Of a DNA stretch of 43,016 bases, positions 15,419-23,904 are shown in pieces. Location: positions 1-43,016 of the forward strand of contig JBBSGD010000015.1 in the NCBI GenBank assembly GCA_038254435.1, read 5' to 3'. This stretch comes from JBBSGD01 sp038254435 (GTDB taxonomy: Bacteria > Actinomycetota > CADDZG01 > WHSQ01). Under the pieces are notes generated by a model that saw only the letters and a list, made by a program, of their open reading frames with translations, was not told the DNA's origin and ran no database searches. Position 1 is the stretch's first letter. Every line of letters begins with the position of its first letter. The translations under genes were made by a program, and so were the position numbers.

Positions 15419-16456
15419 TCAGGGTTGGTTATCGCCGTGGAAGAGCTCGGAGACCGAACCCTCCTCGAAGATCGCCTTGATCGTCTGGGCGATGGTCGGG
15501 GCGATCGAGAGCACCTCGAGCTTGTCGAGCTCCTTCTCGGCCGGGATCGGCAGCGTGTTCGTGACCACGAGCTTGGTGATGGGGGCGTTCTTGATGCGAT
15601 CCACGGCCGGGCCCGAGAGCACGGGGTGGGTCGCCGCCGCGTAGACCTCGATTGCCCCGGCCGCGATAAGCGACTCGGCGCCGTGGGTGAGCGTGCCGGC
15701 GGTGTCGATCATGTCGTCCACGACGATGCACACCTTGCCTTTCACGTCGCCGACGACGGCGAGCGTCTCGGACATGTTGCGCATGTCCTTGCGCCGTTTC
15801 TTGTGCAGGAAGCCCACCTCGGTGGCGATACCGAAGAACTCGTTGAGGTGCTCGGCCCACTTGTCGGCGAGCCGGACTCCTCCGGCGTCGGGCGAGATGA
15901 TGACCACTTCGTCGGCCAGCACGCCCGCCATGTAGTCGGCAAGAAGCGGCAGTGCAGTGAGATGGTCGAACGGAACGTCGAAGAAGCCCTGGATCTGTCC
16001 GGTGTGGAGATCCACCGCAGTGACTCTGTCGGCGCCCGCCGCCTCGTAGAAGTCGGCCATGAGCTTGGCGGTGATCGGCTCACGCCCGCGCGCCTTGCGG
16101 TCCTGACGAGAGTGGGGATAGTAGGGAGTGACAGCCGTGATTCGTTTGGCCGAAGCTCGCTTGAGCGCGTCGATCATGATGAGCTGCTCCATCACGTGGT
16201 AGTCGACGGGAGCGGCGGTGGCCTGGATGACGAACGCGTCGCACCCCCTCACCGACTCCAAGAAGCGCACGTATATCTCGGAGTCGGCGAATTGCGACGT
16301 CTCGACCTCGCCGAGCTTCATCCCCAGGTGAGTCGCCACCTCATCGGCGAGCCGAGGGTGGGCGCTGCCGGAGAAGATCATCATTCGCTTCTGAGTTGGT
16401 AGCTGCAACGACTCTTCCCTTCGCTCGCCCAGGCTTTTAGCGCTGCCCGCCGCCAT
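15419..16456 (-). CDS. prs: Ribose-phosphate pyrophosphokinase
   Basis: This PRPP synthase of about 345 residues transfers pyrophosphate from ATP to ribose 5-phosphate, supplying nucleotide, His and Trp synthesis. Visible are GEVETSQFADSEIYV, the ATP-binding loop TPYYPHSRQDRKARGREP, DLHTGQIQGFF and the PRPP loop IVVDDMIDTAGTLTHGA. The ATG at 16456 overlaps glmU by 20 bp. The family core starts about 24 residues later at MMIFSGSAHPRLA, so an internal ATG at about 16384 is also possible. The glmU-prs-rplY-pth order is conserved. Confidence 0.96.
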   Translation of the reverse strand: MAAGSAKSLGERREESLQLPTQKRMMIFSGSAHPRLADEVATHLGMKLGEVETSQFADSEIYVRFLESVRGCDAFVIQATAAPVDYHVMEQLIMIDALKRASAKRITAVTPYYPHSRQDRKARGREPITAKLMADFYEAAGADRVTAVDLHTGQIQGFFDVPFDHLTALPLLADYMAGVLADEVVIISPDAGGVRLADKWAEHLNEFFGIATEVGFLHKKRRKDMRNMSETLAVVGDVKGKVCIVVDDMIDTAGTLTHGAESLIAAGAIEVYAAATHPVLSGPAVDRIKNAPITKLVVTNTLPIPAEKELDKLEVLSIAPTIAQTIKAIFEEGSVSELFHGDNQP

Positions 16457-17855
16457 TATCGCTGGCTTCCGGCTCGTCTCGCCGCATCCGGTTGCCTTTT
16501 CCCTCGATGATTCGGGCCGGCACGCCGACCGCAAGCGCGTCGGCTGGAACGTCGCCGCGTACGACTGCCCCCGCGCCGGTCGCCGAACGAGCCCCGAGCC
16601 GCACCGGCGCCACCAGCATCGTGTCGGAAGACACGTAGACGTCGTCCTCGATCACCGTCGGGTTCTTGCCCTCCCCGTCCCAGTTGCAGGTGATCGTTCC
16701 GGCGCCGATGTTGACTCCCTTGCCGATCGTTGCGTCACCGAGATAGGCGAGGTGGTTGGCCTTGCTGCTCTCCCCGAGGCTCGAGTTCTTGGCTTCCACG
16801 AAAGTGCCGAGGTGAGCTCCGCGGCCGAGCTTCGTTCCCGGTCTGAGCGACGCGTAAGGCCCTACCGACGCCTCCTCGCCGATGTCCGAGGAGCGCACCA
16901 CGGCAAACGTCACGGTCGCGCCCGCGGCTATGTGTGAGTCGACGACGCGCGTCTGGGGTCCGACCTCTGCCCCCTCGCCTACGGTCGTTGATCCCTCGAG
17001 GTAGGTGAACGGGTGAATGATCGCGTCGCGCTCGACGGTGACGGTGGCGTCAATGTAGGTGACGGCGGGGTCGAGGATCGTCACTCCCGACTCCATCAGC
17101 CGGTCACAGATTCTTCTGCGCAAGGCGGCAGCCACGTGCGCGAGCTGAGCGCGCGAGTTAACGCCCTCGATCTCCAGTGGGTCCGCAACCAGGGCGCCCA
17201 CCCGCTCTCCGGCAGCCACCAGCAGCTCGATGACATCGGTGAGGTAATACTCGCCCTGGGCGTTGTGGCTCTCCAGCTTATCGAGGAGCGGCGCGAGCCG
17301 GCGCGAGTCGAACGCGTAAACGCTGCTGTTGACCTCGTTCACGGCGCGCTCGGCATCGCTGGCATCGCGCTCTTCGACGATGCTCGAGACCTCGCCACTC
17401 GAGCCCCTGATGACTCGCCCGTATCCGACCGGGTCGTGCACGCGCGCGGTCAACAGGGTCGCCGCATCGCGTGCGTCGCGCCTCGCTTTCAACAATCTCT
17501 GAAGGGTCCCGGCCGCGATGAGCGGCGCATCACCGGGCAACACCAGCACCTCGCCGTCAAAGTCGACCAGCGATGCCAGTCCCGCGCGCGCCGAGTCTGC
17601 GGTGCCGCGCGGCGTCTTCTGCAGCGCGAAAGTCACTTCGATGTCGAGCGAGGCCGCGGCGAGCTCCTCGTCGATCTCTGCCTTTGCGCCGGGCGCGACC
17701 ACGAGGACACACCGTTCCAAGCCGAGCTCGCCCACAGCGCTCAGGACATGGACGACCAAGGGTCGTCCCGCGACGCGGTGAAGGACCTTCGGCCGCGCGG
17801 ACTTCATGCGCTTGCCGACACCGGCAGCAAGCACGACGGCTGCCACTCTATTCAT
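16437..17855 (-). CDS. glmU: Bifunctional GlmU
   Basis: This 472-residue bifunctional enzyme makes UDP-N-acetylglucosamine: acetylation of glucosamine-1-phosphate in the C-terminal half and uridylylation in the N-terminal half. The pyrophosphorylase signature LAAGVGKRMKSARPK starts at residue 9. Hexapeptide repeats of the left-handed beta helix run from about residue 255, with the acetyltransferase segment VEAKNSSLGESSKANHLAYL and NIGAGTITCNWDG intact. Its length is normal. It feeds peptidoglycan synthesis and lies just downstream of tRNA-Gln. Confidence 0.97.
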   Translation of the reverse strand: MNRVAAVVLAAGVGKRMKSARPKVLHRVAGRPLVVHVLSAVGELGLERCVLVVAPGAKAEIDEELAAASLDIEVTFALQKTPRGTADSARAGLASLVDFDGEVLVLPGDAPLIAAGTLQRLLKARRDARDAATLLTARVHDPVGYGRVIRGSSGEVSSIVEERDASDAERAVNEVNSSVYAFDSRRLAPLLDKLESHNAQGEYYLTDVIELLVAAGERVGALVADPLEIEGVNSRAQLAHVAAALRRRICDRLMESGVTILDPAVTYIDATVTVERDAIIHPFTYLEGSTTVGEGAEVGPQTRVVDSHIAAGATVTFAVVRSSDIGEEASVGPYASLRPGTKLGRGAHLGTFVEAKNSSLGESSKANHLAYLGDATIGKGVNIGAGTITCNWDGEGKNPTVIEDDVYVSSDTMLVAPVRLGARSATGAGAVVRGDVPADALAVGVPARIIEGKGNRMRRDEPEASDNGGGQR

Positions 17856-17872
17856 CTCGCCCTCCGATCACG

Positions 17873-17943
17873 CTGCCCCGCCTGGACTCGAACCAGGACC
17901 TAGGGATCCAAAATCCCTCGGGCTGCCTTTACCCCACGGGGCA
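17873..17943 (-). tRNA. tRNA-Gln (anticodon TTG)
   Basis: The reverse strand gives a 71-nt cloverleaf: acceptor TGCCCCG paired with CGGGGCA, anticodon TTG in the loop between cccgaggg/ccctaggg-type strands, and T arm CCTGG-TTCGAGT-CCAGG. The discriminator is G and CCA is not encoded. The U1-A72 acceptor pair is typical of tRNA-Gln. A tRNA-Gln next to glmU is also common in other Actinomycetota. Confidence 0.96.
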
Positions 17944-18025
17944 CCGGGCGGCTGCTGCCCGTGCCGTCCCCTCGCATAGTAAAGAGCCGCTCCCCCTCCT
18001 GCCGCCATTGGCGCCCAGAGCCGTC

Positions 18026-18943
18026 TCAGGACACACGCTCGATACATCGCGCCGCCGAGGGCAGCGTCATCACGCCGTCGAACAGCTCCTCTACCCGCGC
18101 CGCGACCTCGGCCGCGTGCGCCTCGTTTCGCGCCACGCCGAAGACAGTTGGCCCCGACCCCGAAAGGGATGCACCCAGCGCACCGGCCTCGACCAGCGCA
18201 GCACGCTTGGCTTGGAGCTCCGGGCGCAGCACGAACGCGGCAGGCTCGAGGTCGTTGTGCAGCAGCGAGGCGACCTCGGCAACATCACCGGCACCAAGCG
18301 CCATCGTCATGGCAGCAGCGCTCGAGTCTCCCCTTTGACCGAGGTCATCCCACGCTTCGTAGACCTCACGTGTGTGCAGGGGAACGCGCGAGACGCCGAG
18401 CACGAACCACATCTCGGCCGGGCTGGGCAGAGGTGTCAGGCTTTCTCCTCGCGCTGTCGCCAGCGAGGTGCCGCCGTCTATGCAGTAGGGGACGTCGCTG
18501 CCCACCGACGCGGCCATGGCGACGAGGTCGTCGTAGTCGAGCCCCGCCGCCCACAGCTCGTTGAGCGCAACCAGAGCGCCGGCGGCGTTGCCGCTGCCGC
18601 CTCCGAGCCCGGCCCCGATTGGTATGTGCTTGATGAGGCGCACTCGCACGCCGCGATTGACCGCGCCCTTCGCTATCAGCGCCCGAGCGGCATGCCACAT
18701 CAGGTTGTCCTCGCGCTCGGGCATGTCGCCGGCGAGTGCCGGACCCAGCTCCATGTCGATCTCGACGTCCTTGGAGTCCGTCGCAGTCACGTCGATCTCG
18801 TCGGCCAGGGAGATGCCGTGGAGGATGGTCTCGAGCTCGTGGTAGCGATCTTCGCGCCGTCCCAGCACACGCAGGAAGAGGTTGACCTTCGCATGGGTGC
18901 GCAGTCGCACGGGCTCCTTGGGCACGGATTGCGACGAGGTCAC
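18026..18943 (-). CDS. ispE: 4-diphosphocytidyl-2-C-methyl-D-erythritol kinase
   Basis: This 305-residue GHMP kinase carries out the fourth step of the methylerythritol phosphate pathway to isoprenoids. The substrate segment HAKVNLFLRVLGRREDRYHEL and the ATP loop IPIGAGLGGGSGNAAGAL are clear, as are SVGSDVPYC and the C-terminal LSGSGPTVFGV. The start GTG 18943 overlaps the rsmA stop. The chain is of normal length. The tatD-rsmA-ispE order is conserved widely. Confidence 0.96.
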   Translation of the reverse strand: MTSSQSVPKEPVRLRTHAKVNLFLRVLGRREDRYHELETILHGISLADEIDVTATDSKDVEIDMELGPALAGDMPEREDNLMWHAARALIAKGAVNRGVRVRLIKHIPIGAGLGGGSGNAAGALVALNELWAAGLDYDDLVAMAASVGSDVPYCIDGGTSLATARGESLTPLPSPAEMWFVLGVSRVPLHTREVYEAWDDLGQRGDSSAAAMTMALGAGDVAEVASLLHNDLEPAAFVLRPELQAKRAALVEAGALGASLSGSGPTVFGVARNEAHAAEVAARVEELFDGVMTLPSAARCIERVS

Positions 18944-19770
18944 GTGAGCAACCCGGCGATGCGGGCAAACTCCTCGAAAGCGAGAGCCTCCCCGCGCAGG
19001 GCCGGGTCGATGCCCGCGGCGCTCAGCACCTCCTCGGCCGTCCGGACGGAGCCGGCGACCGGAGTCAGCGCGTTGCGGATCGTCTTGCGCCGCTGTGCGA
19101 ACGCAGCCTTCACCACGCGGCAGAAGACGTCCTCGTCGACATCGAGCCTCCGGCTTGCGCGGCGAACGTGCACGATGACCGAATCGACGTTTGGGACCGG
19201 CCAGAAGGCGCGCCGGGACACGGTTCCGGCCACTTGGGCATCGGCGTACAGTCGCAGGAGGACGCTCGGAGCGCCGTACGTCTTCGTGCCGGGACCGGAC
19301 GCAAGTCGCTCGCCTACCTCGCGCTGGGTCATCACCGTCAGCCGCTCGATCCGCGGCGCCGACTGCAGCACTCGCAACACGAGTAATGCCGCGATGTTGT
19401 ACGGCAAGTTGGCCACCATGTGCTCGGCCCCGAAGGAGTCGAGTTCGATCGACATGGCATCCGCGTGAACGATGGCGACGTTGGCGAGGCCGCCGGCCAC
19501 AGCGTCCAGCACGGGAACGAGCCTGTCATCCTGCTCGACGGCGACGACCCTTCCCGCCACCGCGGCGAGCCCGAGCGTCAGAGAACCGGCGCCGGCTCCG
19601 ATCTCGAGGACGTTGTCCGCGTGCGTAAGCTGCGCGACTCTCATCACTTTGCGGATCGTGTTTGGATCAATAACGAAGTTCTGGCCAAGCTCCTTGCGCG
19701 GGTGCACTCGATGCTCCGCGAGCAAACCGCGCAGCCGGCGAGCGCCGAGAAGCTCCTGCGTCGACGTCAC
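18940..19770 (-). CDS. rsmA: 16S rRNA dimethyladenosine transferase RsmA (KsgA)
   Basis: This 276-residue protein dimethylates two adjacent adenines near the 3' end of 16S rRNA. Motifs include KELGQNFVIDPNTIRKV, the SAM loop VLEIGAGAGSLTLGL, and the catalytic NLPYNIA. The C-terminal helical domain ends with the PALRGEALAFEEFARIA segment usual for the family. GTG 19770 overlaps the tatD stop by 4 bp and begins about 24 residues before the first motif, so the much longer upstream frame is antisense noise over tatD. In Mycobacterium rpfB lies between tatD and rsmA; here it is absent. Confidence 0.96.
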   Translation of the reverse strand: MTSTQELLGARRLRGLLAEHRVHPRKELGQNFVIDPNTIRKVMRVAQLTHADNVLEIGAGAGSLTLGLAAVAGRVVAVEQDDRLVPVLDAVAGGLANVAIVHADAMSIELDSFGAEHMVANLPYNIAALLVLRVLQSAPRIERLTVMTQREVGERLASGPGTKTYGAPSVLLRLYADAQVAGTVSRRAFWPVPNVDSVIVHVRRASRRLDVDEDVFCRVVKAAFAQRRKTIRNALTPVAGSVRTAEEVLSAAGIDPALRGEALAFEEFARIAGLLT

Positions 19771-20528
19771 TGCTCGAGACCGAACAGACGCCGGGCGTTG
19801 GCTGCGGTCACCTCTGCGACCTGTTGCGAGCTCACGCCGCGCGCCTCGGCGATGGCCGCCCCGACGAGCGGGACCAGGGCGGGGGCGTTCGGCCGTCCTC
19901 GCCGCGGGACGGGAGCGAGATAGGGAGAGTCTGTCTCGACGAGGAGCCGGTCCTCGGGCACCAGCTTGGCGACCTGACGCAAGCTCTGCGCGCTCTTGAA
20001 GGAGACGTTGCCGGCGAACGACACGAACGCGCCGAGTCCGAGGGCGCGATCCAGCTCCTCGGGGGTCCCCGACCAGCAGTGAAAAACCAGGCGTGGCGGA
20101 GGTCCTTCGGCGGCGAGCTGCTCCATCGCCCGGTCCAGTGAGTCGCGCGTGTGGATGATGAGGGCCTTGTCGCTCTCCTTGGCAAGCTGCACGTGCCACG
20201 AGAACGCCGCGGCTTGATCCTCGGGCGATGCGGCGTCGCGATAGAAGTCAAGGCCCGACTCCCCTACCGCCACGACGCGATCGCAGCCTGCAAGCTCGGT
20301 TAGTTCACGCGCTACCTTCTCGGTCAGCTCACTTGCCGAGTTGGGATGGAGCCCGATCGACGCCCACACCCCTAGCTCGTCCGCCAAATCCAGCGCGGTG
20401 CGGCTCGACGCAACGTCGATGCCGACCGTCACCATGTCCTGCACCCCTGCAGCACGCGCCGCGCGCACGGCCTCTTGGGCCCCCATCTCTTGTATGAGAT
20501 GAAGATGGCAATGCGAGTCGAACCACAT
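19767..20528 (-). CDS. tatD: TatD-family metal-dependent DNase
   Basis: This 253-residue TIM-barrel hydrolase is recognised by DSHCHLH (metal HxH), GESGLDFYRDAAS, IIHTRDS, VFHCWSG and ETDSPYLAP. Members act as 3'-5' DNases and may serve in DNA repair or RNA quality control. It abuts metG with no gap (metG stop at 20529-20531) and overlaps rsmA. The gene is intact and of the usual length. Confidence 0.95.
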   Translation of the reverse strand: MWFDSHCHLHLIQEMGAQEAVRAARAAGVQDMVTVGIDVASSRTALDLADELGVWASIGLHPNSASELTEKVARELTELAGCDRVVAVGESGLDFYRDAASPEDQAAAFSWHVQLAKESDKALIIHTRDSLDRAMEQLAAEGPPPRLVFHCWSGTPEELDRALGLGAFVSFAGNVSFKSAQSLRQVAKLVPEDRLLVETDSPYLAPVPRRGRPNAPALVPLVGAAIAEARGVSSQQVAEVTAANARRLFGLEQ

Positions 20529-22088
20529 CTACTTGCCCGCCACTGCGTCTTCTTCGAGACGCGGCCACAACGGGTCGCCGGTCACCACCTTGGCTCCGGC
20601 CGGGAGCAATCCCCATTGCACCTCGTCGAAGCCGTGCGCTCCGATGCCGTCCCCATAGCCGAGCCGCCGCCACAGCTCGGCCGCCGCCCGTGGAGTCGCG
20701 GGTTGGACCATCAGCGCCGCGAGCCGAAGGGCGTCGGCCAGCATGTAGAGCACGACCTCGAGGCGGCGCCCCTCACTCTCGTCCTTTGCCAAAGCCCACG
20801 GCGTCACCTCTTCGACGTAGGCGTTCGCCTTGCCTACGAAACGCCAGCATGCCCTGAGGGCCTGGTGCGGCGCAATGTCGTGCACCGCCGCCCTCATCGC
20901 AGAGAACGCCTCGCGCTGGACGTGCGCCAGATCCTCGTCGGCGCGCTCGATCTCCTCCGGCGACGGCGGCTCCGGCACGATCCCACCCAGATAGCGCGTG
21001 ATCATCGCCAGGACGCGCGACGAGAGGTTGCCGAGGTCGTTGGCAAGGTCGGAGTTGTAACGCGCCACCATGCTCTCCCACGAAAAGCTCCCGTCCTGGC
21101 CAAAGGAGATCTCGCGCAAAAAGTAGTAGCGGTACCCGTCGGACCCAAAAGTGTCGAGCAGGTCGTGCGGGGAAATGCCCGTCAGGCGGGACTTGGACAT
21201 CTTCTCGCCGCCGACCTGAAGGAAGCCGTGTGCGAACACGGTCTTGGGCACCGGCAAGTCGAGCGCCATCAGCATCGCCGGCCAGATGACTGCGTGGAAC
21301 CACAGGATGTCCTTGCCCACGAGGTGCACGTCGGCCGGCCACCACGTCTCGAAGGTCTGCTCATCCGTTCCGTAACCTATGGCCGTCACGTAGTTGAGGA
21401 GGGCGTCGACCCACACATAGATGACGTGCTTGTCGTCCCACGGAGCGGGAATTCCCCAATCGAAAGAAGTGCGCGAGATCGACAGATCCCCGAGGCCGGC
21501 CCTCACCTTGCCGAGCACCTCGTTGCGGCGCGCCTCGGGCATGACGCAGCGGGCCTCGCCCTCGTACAGCTCGATCAACCTGGGCGCGTACTTGGAGAGC
21601 CTGAAGAAGTAGTTCTCCTCCTTGACGAGCTCGGGCTCGATGCCGTGCTCGGGGCACTTGCCGTCGACCAGCTCGTCGGGCTGCTTGAAGCTCTCGCAGC
21701 CGACGCAATAAAGGCCCTCGTAGGAGTCGAGATAGACCTCGCCCCGCTCGTAGAGCCCCTGCCAGAAGCGCTGGACCGAGGCTTCGTGGCGCGGCTCTGT
21801 GGTGCGGATGAAATCGTCGTTGGTGATGTCGAGAGCCGTCCACACCTCGGTCCAGCGAGGAACTATCTCGTCGGTCCATTCCTTGGGGGTCATGCCCTTG
21901 CCCGCCGCGGTGCGGTAGACCTTCAGCCCATGCTCATCGGTACCGGTGAGAAAACGCACCCGCCTGCCCTCGAGCCGATGCCAGCGGCACAGGAAGTCCG
22001 CCACGACCGTCGTGTAGGCATGGCCGAGATGGGGCACGTCGTTGACGTAGTAGATAGGGGTCGTGAGGTAAAAGGTGTCGTCACTCAT
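20529..22088 (-). CDS. metG: Methionyl-tRNA synthetase
   Basis: This 519-residue class I synthetase charges tRNA-Met. HLGH (residues 20-23, the HIGH signature) and KMSKS (296-300) are intact. A zinc knuckle is seen as C128-x2-C131 with C145 and H148. There is no C-terminal EMAP/Trbp111-type extension, so this is the short form. ATG 22088 begins the long minus-strand block; the divergent gene is the AbrB-like regulator. The 200-bp gap should contain both promoters. Confidence 0.97.
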   Translation of the reverse strand: MSDDTFYLTTPIYYVNDVPHLGHAYTTVVADFLCRWHRLEGRRVRFLTGTDEHGLKVYRTAAGKGMTPKEWTDEIVPRWTEVWTALDITNDDFIRTTEPRHEASVQRFWQGLYERGEVYLDSYEGLYCVGCESFKQPDELVDGKCPEHGIEPELVKEENYFFRLSKYAPRLIELYEGEARCVMPEARRNEVLGKVRAGLGDLSISRTSFDWGIPAPWDDKHVIYVWVDALLNYVTAIGYGTDEQTFETWWPADVHLVGKDILWFHAVIWPAMLMALDLPVPKTVFAHGFLQVGGEKMSKSRLTGISPHDLLDTFGSDGYRYYFLREISFGQDGSFSWESMVARYNSDLANDLGNLSSRVLAMITRYLGGIVPEPPSPEEIERADEDLAHVQREAFSAMRAAVHDIAPHQALRACWRFVGKANAYVEEVTPWALAKDESEGRRLEVVLYMLADALRLAALMVQPATPRAAAELWRRLGYGDGIGAHGFDEVQWGLLPAGAKVVTGDPLWPRLEEDAVAGK

Positions 22089-22206
22089 AGCATTCCAGTC
22101 CCTTTTGCCCGTTATCTAGGGGAAATAAGGTGTCTCGGAACCCGCTCGGTGCCGGCCGGGCGAGTAGAATATCCCCAACGGAGGGGCACCACGGCTGGTG
22201 GCCGAT

Positions 22207-22249
22207 TCACCCCCATTCGGGTGATTGACCGCCTTGCTTACGCGGCGGT
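22207..22249 (+). promoter_or_regulatory. Two tandem hairpins in the AbrB-gene leader
   Basis: Stem 1 pairs TCACCC (22207-22212) with GGGTGA (22219-22224) around a 6-nt loop. Stem 2 pairs ACCGCC (22228-22233) with GGCGGT (22244-22249) around a 10-nt loop. They lie 40-80 bases before the AbrB-like start and downstream of a possible -10 box TAGAAT (22165-22170). No T-run follows, so they are not simple terminators. They may be operator half-sites, possibly for autoregulation, or an RNA leader structure; the sequence does not decide. Confidence 0.45.
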
Positions 22250-22288
22250 ACCGTATCCAAGTCTTTCCAATCAGATCGGGGAATCCGC

Positions 22289-22582
22289 ATGAAGTCTACC
22301 GGTGTCGTACGCAAGATCGACGAGCTTGGACGAATCGTCCTTCCTTCCGAGATCCGTAAGGTGTTCGGCATCCACGAGGGCGACGAGCTGGAGATAAGCG
22401 TCAACGGCGAGCAGGTCATCCTCGAGAAGCGGCGCGATGTGTGCCTGTTCTGCCAAGCCGAAGACCCTCAGGTCGAGTACCAGGGCCGCCGGGTGTGCAC
22501 GTCGTGCGCCGGCGAGCTCGGCAAGCGTGGGCACGTCGAGGTCCGCTTGCCCGAAGACGCTCCTGTGTCGACCGGCTCCTAG
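22289..22582 (+). CDS. AbrB/SpoVT-like transition regulator with CxxC tail
   Basis: The N-terminal 50 residues form a swapped-hairpin AbrB DNA-binding domain very close to Bacillus AbrB (MKSTGVVRKIDELGRIVLPS). The remaining part differs from Bacillus: it carries CLFC and CTSC, a likely zinc ribbon, before an acidic tail (97 residues in all). The protein would bind DNA as a dimer or tetramer. ATG 22289 has GGGG-type purines upstream. It is divergent from metG, as in Bacillus. The regulon is unknown; autoregulation through the leader hairpins is possible. Confidence 0.88.
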   Translation: MKSTGVVRKIDELGRIVLPSEIRKVFGIHEGDELEISVNGEQVILEKRRDVCLFCQAEDPQVEYQGRRVCTSCAGELGKRGHVEVRLPEDAPVSTGS

Positions 22583-22674
22583 CGGCAGACTCACCGCTTG
22601 GAGTCGCCCGCCGGGCCTCCTGTGGCCGGTGACAGGGTGTGGTCGTGACCGCCGACGTCCCTACACTCTCCCAA

Positions 22675-23073
22675 ATGGCGACCACCACGGACACGAGGTA
22701 TTCGGCGCTCGACACCGTCCTGGGTGTGCTGTCTCTCTGCTTGGTGGGCGTGGTGCTGAGGCTTACCCTTGGCCCGGTCCCGGACGAGGCGGCCCTTTTC
22801 CCGCAAGCCGACAAGCTGTTCCACGCCGGATCCCTGGGGCTGCTTGCCTTCCTTCTCTTGCTCGTGGGCGTGTGGCGGCCCGGCCGGGGGGCGGGCTGGT
22901 GGCCCGCAGGCGCATGGTGGATCGTGGGCGGCAGCGCTCTCTTCGGTGTGCTCATCGAGGTCGCACAATCCTTCTTGAGCCGGGACGCCGACGTCTTCGA
23001 CGCCCTGGCCGACCTCATGGGGACGCTAATCGCTCTCTGGAGCCTGCTGAAACAGAGAGCCGCCGGCGCCTAG
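22675..23073 (+). CDS. VanZ-like membrane protein
   Basis: This protein of about 132 residues has four predicted membrane segments and the VanZ pattern FPQADKLFHAGSLGLLAFL followed by LIEVAQSFLSRDADVFDALA. VanZ relatives occur widely outside resistance clusters, and their function is not established. I chose ATG 22675; GTG codons at 22639 and 22645 would add up to 12 residues. It follows the AbrB-like gene by 92 bp and converges with the PIN gene downstream. Confidence 0.8.
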   Translation: MATTTDTRYSALDTVLGVLSLCLVGVVLRLTLGPVPDEAALFPQADKLFHAGSLGLLAFLLLLVGVWRPGRGAGWWPAGAWWIVGGSALFGVLIEVAQSFLSRDADVFDALADLMGTLIALWSLLKQRAAGA

Positions 23074-23218
23074 CCGGTTGCGCGCCGAAATTGTCCTGTT
23101 CCTAACGAAGGCAGTCGGCGGCCCCTAGAAGCGCCGCAAACGTCATGGATCGGCGGCCCGACTCATGGCTTCCGTTGTCTGAAGTTAGTTAATCGGAACG
23201 GCCCCCGCGGCGCAAGGA

Positions 23219-23644
23219 TCAGGTTGTCCGAGGAGCTCCCTGGACCGAGAAACCCGTCGCTCGCGCCGCGGTCCCCAGCGCGTTGTCGTGGGTTGCAAAC
23301 TCAAGCCCGTCGAGCTCATCTTGGATCAGCAATGCGCTGGCTAGATGGATGGCGTCCAGTGAGCCCAGGAGCGTCGGGAATGGCTCCGATGCTCGCTCGA
23401 GCACGATTGAATCCAGCGCAACCAAGCTGAACGCGTCAACCGCCTCGTACACTTCTGAGCGGTGCTTCGCGACGAGCTCGTCCTCAAGACCGAGTCGAAT
23501 ACGAGCGCGATCGATGGTGCGCAGGCACTCCAGCCGTATCAGCTCGCTGGAGACGGCGTTCGTGATCTTGGGCCATATCCGCAGCCGATTGGGCTCACCG
23601 AGGACAACACGAAGCAAGACCGAGGAATCGACGTAAACGTTCAG
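23219..23644 (-). CDS. PIN-domain toxin (VapC-like), probable CTG start
   Basis: This 141-residue PIN-domain protein is probably the ribonuclease toxin of a VapBC pair. Acidic residues in the expected places are D6 (VYVDSSVLL), E39 or E34, D97 (GSLDAIHLASA) and D120 (FATHDNAL). No ATG, GTG or TTG lies near the start of the domain in this frame. A CTG at 23642-23644 overlaps the antitoxin stop as CTGA, giving the 4-bp overlap usual for such pairs. The gene converges on the VanZ-like gene. The target RNA is unknown. Confidence 0.8.
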   Translation of the reverse strand: MNVYVDSSVLLRVVLGEPNRLRIWPKITNAVSSELIRLECLRTIDRARIRLGLEDELVAKHRSEVYEAVDAFSLVALDSIVLERASEPFPTLLGSLDAIHLASALLIQDELDGLEFATHDNALGTAARATGFSVQGAPRTT

Positions 23645-23904
23645 CGTTCCTGCCGCTCTTCCAAGAGGAGGTCGGTCGAGCTGATCGCCCAACGGGCCCG
23701 AGTGCGGCGCCGCTCGCGGATGTTCGGAAAGGGGAGGCTCGGTGGAAGAACACGCGCCCGCCTTCGAGGCTGGAGGATGGGCACGATCCGAGCTATCGGA
23801 CGATCCCGATCCGTGACGACCACCTCGGCCCCCTTCTCGACCGCCCGCAGATGCTCGGACAACCGATCCTTCAGCTCCGCGATCTTTACCTGCTTCATGG
23901 CCAT
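23641..23904 (-). CDS. Phd/YefM-type antitoxin (VapB-like)
   Basis: This 87-residue protein begins MAMKQVKIAELKDRLSEHLR and continues with GAEVVVTDRDRPIARIVPI, the DNA-binding half of Phd/YefM antitoxins. The C-terminal half, rich in Arg and Pro, would wrap the toxin. ATG 23904 and ATG 23898 are both possible. The frame also stays open upstream, with an AGGAGG (plus-strand 24075-24080) 11 nt before a GTG at 24063, so a version with 53 more residues cannot be excluded. It is probably autoregulated with the PIN toxin. Confidence 0.75.
   Translation of the reverse strand: MAMKQVKIAELKDRLSEHLRAVEKGAEVVVTDRDRPIARIVPILQPRRRARVLPPSLPFPNIRERRRTRARWAISSTDLLLEERQER

Noticed and set aside
20475..22292. 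Plus-strand frame of 605 codons
   Set aside because: It is antisense to metG, which is clearly the real gene.
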